62,526 nucleotides of DNA from Flavobacteriaceae bacterium (lineage in GTDB: Bacteria > Bacteroidota > Bacteroidia > Flavobacteriales > Flavobacteriaceae), in the NCBI GenBank assembly GCA_021647985.1, contig JAKITQ010000014.1, positions 1-62,526 on the forward strand. The letters are read 5' to 3'. The stretch's first letter is position 1. Every line of letters starts with the position of its first letter. The position numbers and the translations under genes are program-made. Positions 46,829 through 55,308 of the stretch are shown in pieces. The notes beneath the pieces were generated by a model, which saw only the letters and a program-made list of their open reading frames with translations, was not told the origin of the DNA and did not search any database.

Positions 46829-48316
46829 ATGGATATACTAACTTTATTTGTAATAGTGCCAGTAATCACCCTAATAGTATTGGTGTTTACAAAAAATTTA
46901 AAACAAGCACGACTTGTTTCGGCAATAGGAATGACCATTCAGTTATTGATGTCAATTAATTTGGTGTTTGCCTATATTAAAGAAAAAAAAATCAATGATG
47001 ATATTATGGTCTTTATGAAAGATTATGTATGGTTTGAACATTTTAATATTCATTATACCATAGGAGTTGATGGTATTTCAGTAGCGATGCTTGTATTAAC
47101 TTCTATTGTAGTTTTGGCTGGGGTATTTATTTCTTGGATAACCGATGATTTACCAAAAGAATTTTTTATTGCCTTAATCGTTTTAGCGACAGGTGTATTT
47201 GGGTTCTTTATTTCTATTGATTTATTCACTTTGTTCGTGTTTTATGAAATAGCTGTAATTCCCATGTATCTATTGATAGGTATTTGGGGAAGTGGCCCTA
47301 AAGAATATTCAGCCATGAAATTAACTTTGATGTTAATGGGGGCGTCTGCTATATTGTTAGTAGGCATATTAGGAATTTATTTCAATTCAAATGCTGATGG
47401 AGGTGCTTTGACTTTTAATATTTTAGAAATAGCTAAAGTTAATATTCCGCTTGACGCGCAAAAATTATTTTTCCCATTAACTTTTATCGGATTTGCTGTT
47501 ATTGGCGCTCTATTTCCATTTCATACCTGGTCGCCTGATGGTCACGCCTCTGCACCAACAGCAGTATCCATGCTTCATGCAGGAGTTTTGATGAAATTAG
47601 GTGGTTATGGTGTATTTAGAGTAGCGATGTATTTATTGCCTTTAGGGGCTTTGAGTTGGTCTAGTTTTTTTATAGTTCTCTCCGTAATCGGAGTTTTTTA
47701 CGGAGCTCTGGCTGCTGTAAAACAAACGGATTTAAAATACATCAACGCTTACTCTTCCGTGAGTCATTTAAGTATGGTATTATTTGCCTTATTGATGTTG
47801 AATAAAACATCATGGAATGGCGCCATTTTACAATCTTTATCACATGGGTTTATGACAGCACTATTTTTTGCTTTAATAGGAATGCTTTATGGTCGAACAC
47901 ATACGAGAGATGTTACTAAAATGGGAGGTTTGTTAAAAGTAATTCCTTTTATTTCTGTGATGTATGTCATTGCTGGTTTGGCATCTTTAGGTTTGCCCGG
48001 GTTTAGTGGGTTTATGGCAGAAATGCAAATATTTGTAGGTGCTTTTCAGCATGAAGATATGTTTCATAGAGTAGCAACAATAATTACGATATCGGCAATA
48101 GTGGTAACAGCAGTATATATATTAAGAGCTGTTGGAATGATGTTAATGGGACCAATAAAAAATGAGGCGCATTTAGATTTGCCAAAAGCAACTTGGTATG
48201 AAAGAACCGGTGTTATTTTACTTTTAATTCCGATTTTATTTATGGGTATAACCCCAATCTGGATCAGTGATTTGATAAGAGAAAGTATAGCACCGTTTAT
48301 TGAAAGGATGATGTAA
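46829..48316 (+). CDS. nuoM: NADH-quinone oxidoreductase subunit M
   Basis: Antiporter-like pump subunit, 495 residues, 14 helices. LFVFYEIAVIPMYLLIGIWG carries the conserved glutamate; LFPFHTWSPDGHASAPTAVS and MLHAGVLMKLGGYG follow; YSSVSHLSMVLFALL is the third helix motif. It is followed by tandem heptads (T4) before nuoN. Confidence 0.97.
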   Translation: MDILTLFVIVPVITLIVLVFTKNLKQARLVSAIGMTIQLLMSINLVFAYIKEKKINDDIMVFMKDYVWFEHFNIHYTIGVDGISVAMLVLTSIVVLAGVFISWITDDLPKEFFIALIVLATGVFGFFISIDLFTLFVFYEIAVIPMYLLIGIWGSGPKEYSAMKLTLMLMGASAILLVGILGIYFNSNADGGALTFNILEIAKVNIPLDAQKLFFPLTFIGFAVIGALFPFHTWSPDGHASAPTAVSMLHAGVLMKLGGYGVFRVAMYLLPLGALSWSSFFIVLSVIGVFYGALAAVKQTDLKYINAYSSVSHLSMVLFALLMLNKTSWNGAILQSLSHGFMTALFFALIGMLYGRTHTRDVTKMGGLLKVIPFISVMYVIAGLASLGLPGFSGFMAEMQIFVGAFQHEDMFHRVATIITISAIVVTAVYILRAVGMMLMGPIKNEAHLDLPKATWYERTGVILLLIPILFMGITPIWISDLIRESIAPFIERMM

Positions 48317-48326
48317 AAAATATCTG

Positions 48327-48438
48327 GTAGTAAGTAGTAAGTAGTAAGTAGTAAGTAGTAAGTAGTAAGTAGTAAGTAGTAAGTAGTAAGTTGAAAGGGA
48401 GGAAGTACCAAGTACCAGATACTAAGTACCAGACACCA
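48327..48438 (+). repeat. Heptad-phased intergenic tract T4 in the nuoM-nuoN gap
   Basis: Nine exact tandem copies of GTAGTAA (48327-48389), then seven more 7-base units in the same phase: GTTGAAA, GGGAGGA, AGTACCA twice, GATACTA, AGTACCA, GACACCA. In all, 16 units or 112 bases without a slip. It ends 13 bases before the nuoN ATG. Confidence 0.9.
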
Positions 48439-48451
48439 AATTTTAAAAATT

Positions 48452-49867
48452 ATGAACTTAGAAAATTTTTTATTAATGCGCCAAGAGCTGGTTTTACTGG
48501 CTGTAATATTACTTTTAGTGATAGGCGAAATATTTTCAAATAATAAAAAAGGCTTGGTAAATTTTGCTTTGGCATTATTTACAATACATACAGTTGTTGG
48601 TTTTTTGCCTTTAGCAGAAGGTAACTTATTTGGTGGTAGTTTTAGAACCTCTACCTTAATGCATATGTTTAAAAATGTTTTAAATGTTGGCGTATTAATA
48701 ATTATCCTACAATCAGCAGATTGGATTAAGGATAAGGTTGTTGCATCAAATAAGTCAACTGAGTTCTTTATATTGATGTTTTCATCTTTACTAGGCATGT
48801 ATTACATGATCTCCTCAGGTGATTTCTTGATGTTTTATTTAGGATTAGAACTTTCAGCACTCCCTGTAGCCGCTTTGGTTGCTTTTGAAACATCAAAAAG
48901 AATATCGGCTGAGGCCGGAATAAAATTTATATTTTCGGCAGGTCTGGCATCCGGAACTTCTTTATTTGGAGTTTCACTACTTTATGCCACTACCGGAACC
49001 ATTTATTTTGAAGAATTTGCAAATATTATAAGTTATTCAAATCTTGGTGTATTGGGATTTGTATTTTTCTTTGCAGGATTAGGGTTTAAAATATCTTTGG
49101 TTCCATTCCATTTTTGGACTGCAGATGTTTATGAAGGGGCACCAATAGGAGTGACTTCATATTTATCGGTAATTTCAAAAGGATCGGCTGTAATGATTTT
49201 AATGATTATTTTGTTTACAGTAATGAAACCATTTGAATTGGTAACACAAAATATGCTTTATATTGTTGCTGTAGCTACTATGTTTATAGGTAATTTATTT
49301 GCAATTAGACAACAAAATATGAAACGATTATTGGCGTTTTCGTCTATTGCACAAGCTGGTTTTATTTTGCTTGGTTTAATTTCAAATGATCAATTAGGCG
49401 TTGCAACAGTGGTTTATTTTGTATCGATTTATGTATTTACAAACCTAGCAGCGTTTGGTGTAGTTCAGGCAATTTCTTTAAAAACAGGTAAAGAAAATAT
49501 AGATGATTATAATGGCTTGTATCGTACAAACCCCAAATTGAGTATGGTAATGATGGTCGCTCTGTTTTCTTTAGCAGGTATACCACCAGTTGCTGGTTTT
49601 TTCGGAAAATTTTTCTTATTCACAGCTGCGGCAAGTCAAGGCTTATATTTGTTAGTTTTTATAGCCGTAGTAAATGCAACCATATCACTTTATTATTATT
49701 TATTGGTAATAAGAGCCATGTTTTTACGTAAAAGTGAAACAGCAATTCCTTATTTTAAAAGTGGAATTTATATGAGATTAGGTTTGATCATCGCGGTAGC
49801 GGGTGTGATTATTATTGGACTATACAGTCCGATATACGATTATATCTTCGAACTCAGTAAATTTTAA
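48452..49867 (+). CDS. nuoN: NADH-quinone oxidoreductase subunit N
   Basis: Third antiporter-like pump subunit, 471 residues. FYLGLELSALPVAALVAFE holds the conserved acid; VPFHFWTADVYEGAPIGVTSY and RLLAFSSIAQAGFILLGL are diagnostic; SLAGIPPVAGFFGKFFLF follows. Last complex I gene. Overall set is A, B, C, D, H, I, J, K, L, M, N. Confidence 0.96.
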   Translation: MNLENFLLMRQELVLLAVILLLVIGEIFSNNKKGLVNFALALFTIHTVVGFLPLAEGNLFGGSFRTSTLMHMFKNVLNVGVLIIILQSADWIKDKVVASNKSTEFFILMFSSLLGMYYMISSGDFLMFYLGLELSALPVAALVAFETSKRISAEAGIKFIFSAGLASGTSLFGVSLLYATTGTIYFEEFANIISYSNLGVLGFVFFFAGLGFKISLVPFHFWTADVYEGAPIGVTSYLSVISKGSAVMILMIILFTVMKPFELVTQNMLYIVAVATMFIGNLFAIRQQNMKRLLAFSSIAQAGFILLGLISNDQLGVATVVYFVSIYVFTNLAAFGVVQAISLKTGKENIDDYNGLYRTNPKLSMVMMVALFSLAGIPPVAGFFGKFFLFTAAASQGLYLLVFIAVVNATISLYYYLLVIRAMFLRKSETAIPYFKSGIYMRLGLIIAVAGVIIIGLYSPIYDYIFELSKF

Positions 49868-49922
49868 TCTCTCATTATTTTAATGAAAAGAATCAAATTA
49901 GAACAACTAGTAATAAAAAAAT

Positions 49923-50249
49923 ATGGCATTAGCAGGTAAACATACATTTGGTGCAATAGGAGAACAAAGAGTTACTTTTATAGAAAAGAAAATTGAAGAG
50001 GGCCGAAAAGAATTTTTGAAAAAGTTATTAGAAGTAAATGGTTTTGAAGTAATTATTCAAGAAGAAAAAATAAAAACAGAAGAAGATCCACAGTTGTATA
50101 CAGTTGCCGTTACCGATATGGTTTTTAACCCTACCGTTCAAGTTTTTGAAAGACGGTTAAAAACAATAGATGGTAAATATATAGTTAATCAAGATTACTG
50201 GAACCAAAAAACAGAAGATACGAATCCGAGCTACTGGAAGAATTCGTAA
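49923..50249 (+). CDS. Small protein of unknown function downstream of nuoN
   Basis: I do not recognise this 108-residue protein. It is soluble and rich in Lys/Glu. It begins ALAGKHTFGAIGEQRVTFIE, has an amphipathic helix (EEGRKEFLKKLLEVNGFEV), then beta-like segments (DPQLYTVAVTDMVFNPTVQ, VFERRLKTIDGKYIVNQDYW) and ends SYWKNS. It starts 55 bases after nuoN in the same direction and precedes the next heptad tract, so it may be a ninth-frame tail gene of the nuo transcript. No cysteines or obvious cofactor motifs. Codon use looks like its neighbours. Confidence 0.7.
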   Translation: MALAGKHTFGAIGEQRVTFIEKKIEEGRKEFLKKLLEVNGFEVIIQEEKIKTEEDPQLYTVAVTDMVFNPTVQVFERRLKTIDGKYIVNQDYWNQKTEDTNPSYWKNS

Positions 50250-50343
50250 AGAAGGTACTTTATTCATAACAAATCATCCTTGTCCGATAAAAGATATAAG
50301 ACCGCTCCGCTTTAAGAACAAAGAATATAGACTTGATTGTTCT

Positions 50344-50427
50344 GTAGTAAGAAGTAAGTAGTAAGAAGTGAGAGAGAAGAGAATACACAATACCAAATAC
50401 CAAGTACCTGATACCTAATACCAAATT
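50344..50427 (+). repeat. Heptad-phased intergenic tract T5
   Basis: Twelve 7-base units in one phase. It begins GTAGTAA, GAAGTAA, GTAGTAA, GAAGTGA and passes into units that, read one register over, are TACCAAA, TACCAAG, TACCTGA, TACCTAA, TACCAAA, ending ACCAAATTTT as T4 does. Confidence 0.85.
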
Positions 50428-50478
50428 TTATGTAATGATTTTCTTTTTTATTGAATATATGATATAATTCATTTTGTT

Positions 50479-50512
50479 TATTGATTTATTTTTATATATT
50501 AATAAATCAATA
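50479..50512. promoter_or_regulatory. Inverted repeat upstream of the glycogen operon
   Basis: TATTGATTTATT (50479-50490) and AATAAATCAATA (50501-50512) are perfect 12-bp inverted arms around a 10-base loop, 60 bases before glgA. It could be an operator or a leader hairpin. Confidence 0.5.
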
Positions 50513-50554
50513 TAAATAATTAAAAAACACTGATAGACAATCTATTAGGTGGTA

Positions 50555-50563
50555 AAAGGAGGT
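50555..50563 (+). promoter_or_regulatory. Strong Shine-Dalgarno of glgA
   Basis: AAAGGAGGT, about nine bases before the ATG at 50573, fully matches the anti-Shine-Dalgarno. Unusual against the other genes here, most of which show no purine-rich site at that distance. Confidence 0.6.
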
Positions 50564-50572
50564 AGTTTTTAA

Positions 50573-51982
50573 ATGAATATACTTAATATAAGTGCCGAAT
50601 GCTTTCCAATTGCTAAAGTTGGGGGTTTGGCAGATGTTGTTGGGGCATTGCCAAAATATCAAAATAATTCAGGAATTTCCGCTAAGGTGATAATGCCTTA
50701 TTATGTGAATTCATTTACAAAAAGCAATGCTTTTGATGCTATTTTTAAAAATAAATTAACACTTGGTACTAAGGTGTTTAAATTCCAAATTCTACAATTA
50801 AAACGCGATCTTGGTTATCCAGTTTATATGGTAAAAATCAAGGGATTATTAGATCGAGAGCAAGTGTATTCTTATGAAGATGACACGGAGCGATTTTTAG
50901 CTTTTCAAATAGCCGTATTGGATTGGGTTTTGGCAAGTAAAGTTAAACCTACATTGATACACTGTCATGATCATCATACCGGTTTTGTTCCTTTTATGAT
51001 GTCGCATGCTAAGAAATATAAAGCTTTAAAAGAAATTCCAACAGTATTAACCATCCATAATGCGCAATATCAAGGCCAGTTTGGTTTTGAAAAAGTTAAT
51101 TATTTACCCGATTTTGATAGTTCAAAAAAAGGTTTATTAAACTGGGATGGGCAAATTAATCCTTTGGCAGCAGCTATTAAATGCGCTTGGCATATCACTA
51201 CGGTTTCGCCTAGTTATTTGAAAGAATTATCAAAAAAAGCTAATGGTTTAGAAAGTTTATTGTTGAACGAAAAATCTAAATCTACTGGTATATTAAATGG
51301 TATTGATGATAAAGTATGGGATCCTGAAAAGGATGCCTTGATTAGTAAAAACTATTCCGTGAAAACGGTACAATCAGGAAAAAAAGTGAGTAAAAACAAA
51401 TTGTGTAAGCAATTTGGATTTGATAAAAACAAACCTTTATTTTCATTTATTGGTAGGCTGGTTTATGAAAAGGGGGCAAATCTATTTCCTGATATTTTTT
51501 ATAAAGCACTATTAAATAATGACATAAGTATTTTGGTTCTTGGCTCTGGAGATAAAAAAGTGGAAGCTAATTTAAAAGCATTGGAGGCTCATTTTAAAGG
51601 CAAATACAATGCTTTTATAGGTTATGATGAGAATTTAGCACATGAAATATACGCCGGATCTGATTTTTTATTGATGCCATCTAGAGTGGAACCTTGTGGT
51701 TTAAATCAGATGTACGCATTGCGATATGGAACAATTCCAATCGTTAGAAGAGTAGGGGGGCTAAAAGATACCATTATAGATATTGGAGACAAAGGAGGCT
51801 TTGGTATATGTCATGAAGAAACCACAGTAAAGGATGTGTGTTTTTCGATTGAAAGAGGAGCTTTATTTTATGAAAATCAGAAAGAATTTAGAAAAATAAG
51901 AAAAAAGTGTATGAAAATTGACCATTCATGGGATAAATCAGCTCAAAAATATATATCTTTATATAAATCATTAATACCTTGA
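50573..51982 (+). CDS. glgA: Glycogen synthase (ADP-glucose, GT5)
   Basis: Elongates alpha-1,4-glucan from ADP-glucose. 469 residues. The ADP-binding loop KVGGLADVVGALP is at residues 15-27. TLIHCHDHHTGFVPFM, TIHNAQYQG and AWHITTVSPSYLKEL mark the N-terminal Rossmann domain; the C-terminal half has ILNGIDDKVWDPEKD, FIGRLVYEKG and the catalytic-region motif MPSRVEPCGLNQMYALRYG. glgC follows 4 bases after its stop, glgB after that. Confidence 0.96.
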   Translation: MNILNISAECFPIAKVGGLADVVGALPKYQNNSGISAKVIMPYYVNSFTKSNAFDAIFKNKLTLGTKVFKFQILQLKRDLGYPVYMVKIKGLLDREQVYSYEDDTERFLAFQIAVLDWVLASKVKPTLIHCHDHHTGFVPFMMSHAKKYKALKEIPTVLTIHNAQYQGQFGFEKVNYLPDFDSSKKGLLNWDGQINPLAAAIKCAWHITTVSPSYLKELSKKANGLESLLLNEKSKSTGILNGIDDKVWDPEKDALISKNYSVKTVQSGKKVSKNKLCKQFGFDKNKPLFSFIGRLVYEKGANLFPDIFYKALLNNDISILVLGSGDKKVEANLKALEAHFKGKYNAFIGYDENLAHEIYAGSDFLLMPSRVEPCGLNQMYALRYGTIPIVRRVGGLKDTIIDIGDKGGFGICHEETTVKDVCFSIERGALFYENQKEFRKIRKKCMKIDHSWDKSAQKYISLYKSLIP

Positions 51983-51986
51983 AAAT

Positions 51987-53252
51987 ATGTTTGATAAAAA
52001 AGTTTTAGCAATTATTTTAGGTGGAGGTCAGGGATCTCGACTTTACCCTTTAACAGAAAGTAGATCTAAACCGGCTGTACCAATTGCTGGGAAATACAGA
52101 TTGGTAGATATACCTATTTCTAATTGTATCAATTCCGATATCAAACGAATTTATGTACTTACTCAGTTTAATTCAGCCTCTTTAAACCGGCATATTAAAG
52201 ACACATATCATTTTAGTTTTTTTAGTAAGGCATTTGTAGATGTATTAGCTGCAGAACAAACACCACATAATGAAGGATGGTTTCAGGGCACTGCAGATGC
52301 AGTTAGACAAAGTTTACATCATTTTAAAAGACATGATTTTGATTATGCCTTGATTCTATCAGGAGATCAATTGTATCAGATGGATTTTAATTTGATGATC
52401 GAGGAACACGTAAAGAATAAAGCCGCAATTTCTATTGCAACAATTCCTGTAAACGCAAAAGAAGCAACATCATTTGGAATTTTAAAAGCCAATGATAAAA
52501 ATGTAATTACTTCATTTATTGAAAAACCCGAAGCAAAATTATTGAAAGACTGGACATCGGAAGTTAGTGAAGAAATGCAATCAGAAAATCGTAATTACCT
52601 AGCTTCTATGGGAATATATATATTCAATAGAAAATTACTGTTTGAGTTATTAGCAGATCCTAACACCGTAGATTTTGGTAAAGAGATCATACCAAATTCT
52701 ATTGATAAGCATAAAGTAACAAGTTATCAATATGAAGGGTACTGGACCGATATTGGTAATATAGATTCATTTTTTGAAGCAAATATTGGATTGACCGATG
52801 ATTTACCAAAGTTTGATTTGTATGATAAAGATAAAAGAGTTTATACACGTGCGAGAATGTTACCCACTTCAAAAGTGTCAGGTACCACTTTAAATAAAAC
52901 TGTTATTGCTGAAGGATGTATCATACAAGCTGCAAAAATTGAGCGATCGGTTATTGGTATTAGATCTAGAATAGGCAATGAATCTACTGTAATCAATACC
53001 TATATGATGGGTAATGACTCCTATGAGTCTCTTGAAGATATTGAAACAAATAAAAAAGATATTTTAATGGGGATTGGTGAAAGGTGTTTTATAAAAAATG
53101 CTATAATTGATAAGAATTGTCGAATAGGTGATGATGTAAGAATTAATGGAGGGCCTCATTTAAAAGATATTGAAACGGATACTTATGTGGTAAGAGACGG
53201 TATTGTGGTAATAAAAAAAGGAGCAGTTATCCCTAAGGGATTTGTAATTTAA
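51987..53252 (+). CDS. glgC: Glucose-1-phosphate adenylyltransferase
   Basis: Makes ADP-glucose, the committed step of glycogen synthesis. 421 residues. The pyrophosphorylase loop ILGGGQGSRLYPLTESRSKP is at residues 10-29, followed by KYRLVDIPISNCINS. ILSGDQLYQMDF and the FGKEIIPN/YEGYWTDIGNI segments form the catalytic core, and a left-handed beta-helix (IIQAAKIERSVIGIRSRIG) closes the chain. 13 bases before glgB. Confidence 0.97.
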   Translation: MFDKKVLAIILGGGQGSRLYPLTESRSKPAVPIAGKYRLVDIPISNCINSDIKRIYVLTQFNSASLNRHIKDTYHFSFFSKAFVDVLAAEQTPHNEGWFQGTADAVRQSLHHFKRHDFDYALILSGDQLYQMDFNLMIEEHVKNKAAISIATIPVNAKEATSFGILKANDKNVITSFIEKPEAKLLKDWTSEVSEEMQSENRNYLASMGIYIFNRKLLFELLADPNTVDFGKEIIPNSIDKHKVTSYQYEGYWTDIGNIDSFFEANIGLTDDLPKFDLYDKDKRVYTRARMLPTSKVSGTTLNKTVIAEGCIIQAAKIERSVIGIRSRIGNESTVINTYMMGNDSYESLEDIETNKKDILMGIGERCFIKNAIIDKNCRIGDDVRINGGPHLKDIETDTYVVRDGIVVIKKGAVIPKGFVI

Positions 53253-53265
53253 TTAAAATAAAAAT

Positions 53266-55176
53266 ATGGCAAAAGTTATTGCGCACTCACTATTTACCGA
53301 ATTTGATATTGACCTTTTTAAGGCGGGTAAGCATTTTAAACTATATGAAAAATTTGGAGCTCATGCCATTACATTAAAGGGTGATAAAGGTATTTATTTT
53401 GCAGTTTGGGCACCAACAGCAAAATCTGTTTCTGTAATAGGAGATTTTAATTATTGGAATGATAAACAGCACAAGTTAAATGTTCGATGGGATGCACCGG
53501 GTATTTGGGAAGGGTTTATACCACATGTTGAAAATGGAATGAGGTATAAATTTAAAATAAGATCTAGCAATAATAATATCATTTCAGAAAAAGCAGATCC
53601 TTATGCCTTTTCATGTGAAAACCCTCCAAACACAGCCTCAATTGTTCATGATGTCCCATCTTATTCATGGAAGGATAAGGATTGGATGTCTTATAGAAAA
53701 GATAAAAATGGTTTAGATAAACCTTATGCTGTTTATGAAGTGCATTTGGGTTCTTGGATGCGAAATACGGAAGATAATAGCTTTTTAAGTTATAAAGACC
53801 TTGCAAATAAATTGGTTGCTTATCTTAAAAAAATGCATTTCACGCATGTAGAGTTTATGCCGATAATGGAATACCCATATGACCCATCTTGGGGATATCA
53901 ACTGGTTGGTTATTTTGCGCCTACTTCGCGCTTTGGAAGTCCGCAAGATTTTAAATTTTTGATAGATAAATTACACCAAAATGACATTGGAGTTATTTTA
54001 GATTGGGTTCCATCACATTTTCCATCAGATGATCATGGTTTAGGTTTTTTTGATGGCAGTCATTTGTATGAACATCCCGACCCAAGAAAAGGTTATCACC
54101 CTGATTGGAAAAGTTTAATTTTTAATTATGGCCGTAACGAGGTACGATCATTTTTAATTAGCAACGCCTTTTTTTGGTTAGATAAATTTCATATTGATGG
54201 TTTACGCGTAGATGCTGTAGCTTCTATCGTATATTTAGATTATTCTAGAGAAGAAGGAGAATGGGAACCAAATGAGTTTGGTGGGAATGAAAATTTAGAT
54301 GCGGTTTCTTTTTTAAAAGAATTGAACCAAGGTATTTATAAGAATTTCGATGGCGTTCAAACCATGGCCGAAGAATCTACAGCGTTTCCTATGGTAAGTA
54401 GGTCGGTTTCAAGTGGGGGATTAGGATTTGGTATGAAATGGATGATGGGTTGGATGCACGATACCCTGCAATTTTTTTCAAAAGAGCCTGTACATCGAAA
54501 ATTTCACCAAAATGACATAACAAATAGTTTAAATTATGCTTTTACTGAAAACTTTATGTTGCCATTATCTCATGATGAAGTTGTTTATGGTAAAAAGTCT
54601 TTGTTAAATAGAATGCCAGGTGATGAGTGGCAAAAATTCGCCAATTTAAGATTGCTATATGGATTTATGCTAACACACCCGGGGGCGAATTTAATTTTTA
54701 TGGGTGGAGAATTTGGTCAGTCTGAAGAATGGAATTTTTCACAAAGTTTGGATTGGCATTTGTTGCAATATAAGCCGCATAATGGTATGCAACAGTTTGT
54801 AAAAGAAATGAATTTACTGTATAAAAATACGCCAGCCTTATATGAAAAAGCTTTTAGTAATGAAGGCTTCGAATGGATAAATTATGGAGATGATGAAAAT
54901 TCTGTAATATCTTTTATTCGTAAAGGCCATGATATGATTAATGATGTTATAGTGGTTTGTAATTTTACTTCTGTAATAAGAAAAGATTATAGAATTGGTT
55001 TGCCTCATAAAGGGTTTTTAAAACAAATTTTAAATAGTGATTTAAAAAAATATTTTGGTAGTGGAATAAACAGTACTAAAAAAATAAAAATAGAAAACAT
55101 TGCATGGAATGGTAAAGCATTTTCTGCATCAATTACATTACCACCTCTTGGAATATTGGCCTTCCAAATACAATGA
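53266..55176 (+). CDS. glgB: 1,4-alpha-glucan branching enzyme (GH13)
   Basis: Introduces alpha-1,6 branches into glycogen. 636 residues. An N-terminal CBM48 (FAVWAPTAKSVSVIGDFNYW) is followed by the GH13 barrel: LDWVPSHFP, GLRVDAVASIVYLDY with the likely nucleophile Asp316, MAEEST with the acid/base Glu369, and LSHDEVVYGK with the transition-state aspartate. A C-terminal beta domain follows. Shorter than E. coli GlgB because only one N-terminal beta module is present. A terminator follows. Confidence 0.95.
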   Translation: MAKVIAHSLFTEFDIDLFKAGKHFKLYEKFGAHAITLKGDKGIYFAVWAPTAKSVSVIGDFNYWNDKQHKLNVRWDAPGIWEGFIPHVENGMRYKFKIRSSNNNIISEKADPYAFSCENPPNTASIVHDVPSYSWKDKDWMSYRKDKNGLDKPYAVYEVHLGSWMRNTEDNSFLSYKDLANKLVAYLKKMHFTHVEFMPIMEYPYDPSWGYQLVGYFAPTSRFGSPQDFKFLIDKLHQNDIGVILDWVPSHFPSDDHGLGFFDGSHLYEHPDPRKGYHPDWKSLIFNYGRNEVRSFLISNAFFWLDKFHIDGLRVDAVASIVYLDYSREEGEWEPNEFGGNENLDAVSFLKELNQGIYKNFDGVQTMAEESTAFPMVSRSVSSGGLGFGMKWMMGWMHDTLQFFSKEPVHRKFHQNDITNSLNYAFTENFMLPLSHDEVVYGKKSLLNRMPGDEWQKFANLRLLYGFMLTHPGANLIFMGGEFGQSEEWNFSQSLDWHLLQYKPHNGMQQFVKEMNLLYKNTPALYEKAFSNEGFEWINYGDDENSVISFIRKGHDMINDVIVVCNFTSVIRKDYRIGLPHKGFLKQILNSDLKKYFGSGINSTKKIKIENIAWNGKAFSASITLPPLGILAFQIQ

Positions 55177-55193
55177 CTTTAAATATAAAATTT

Positions 55194-55244
55194 AAAAAAC
55201 ACCTTTATTTTTTATTGAATCAATAATATAAAGGTGTTTTTTTT
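55194..55244 (+). terminator. Terminator after glgB
   Basis: AAAACACCTTTAT and ATAAAGGTGTTTT form a long stem with a T8 tail, about 20 bases after the glgB stop. It separates the glgACB unit from the GH31 gene. Confidence 0.85.
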
Positions 55245-55278
55245 GATAAAAAAATCGTATAAAATACCTGAAAATTAG

Positions 55279-55286
55279 TAGGTTTG
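55279..55286 (+). promoter_or_regulatory. -7-like element of the GH31 gene
   Basis: TAGGTTTG matches TAnnTTTG and lies 22 bases before the ATG at 55309. No -33 TTG at the expected spacing. Confidence 0.4.
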
Positions 55287-55308
55287 CACGTTTATTTAAT
55301 AACTTAAG

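Larger units (their letters stand above)
50250..50572. other. Intergenic region upstream of glgA
   Basis: 323 bases holding heptad tract T5 (50344-50427), a 12-bp inverted repeat (50479-50512) and a strong ribosome site before glgA. No gene is evident. Confidence 0.6.

Noticed and set aside
48327..48438. CRISPR-like array
   Set aside because: Units are 7 bases long, directly adjoining and without spacers, and there are no cas genes.
48064..48798. Minus-strand open frame of 244 codons across the nuoM-nuoN gap
   Set aside because: Its middle is a translation of the tandem heptads (repeated YYLLLTT), and it overlaps two well-supported genes on the other strand.
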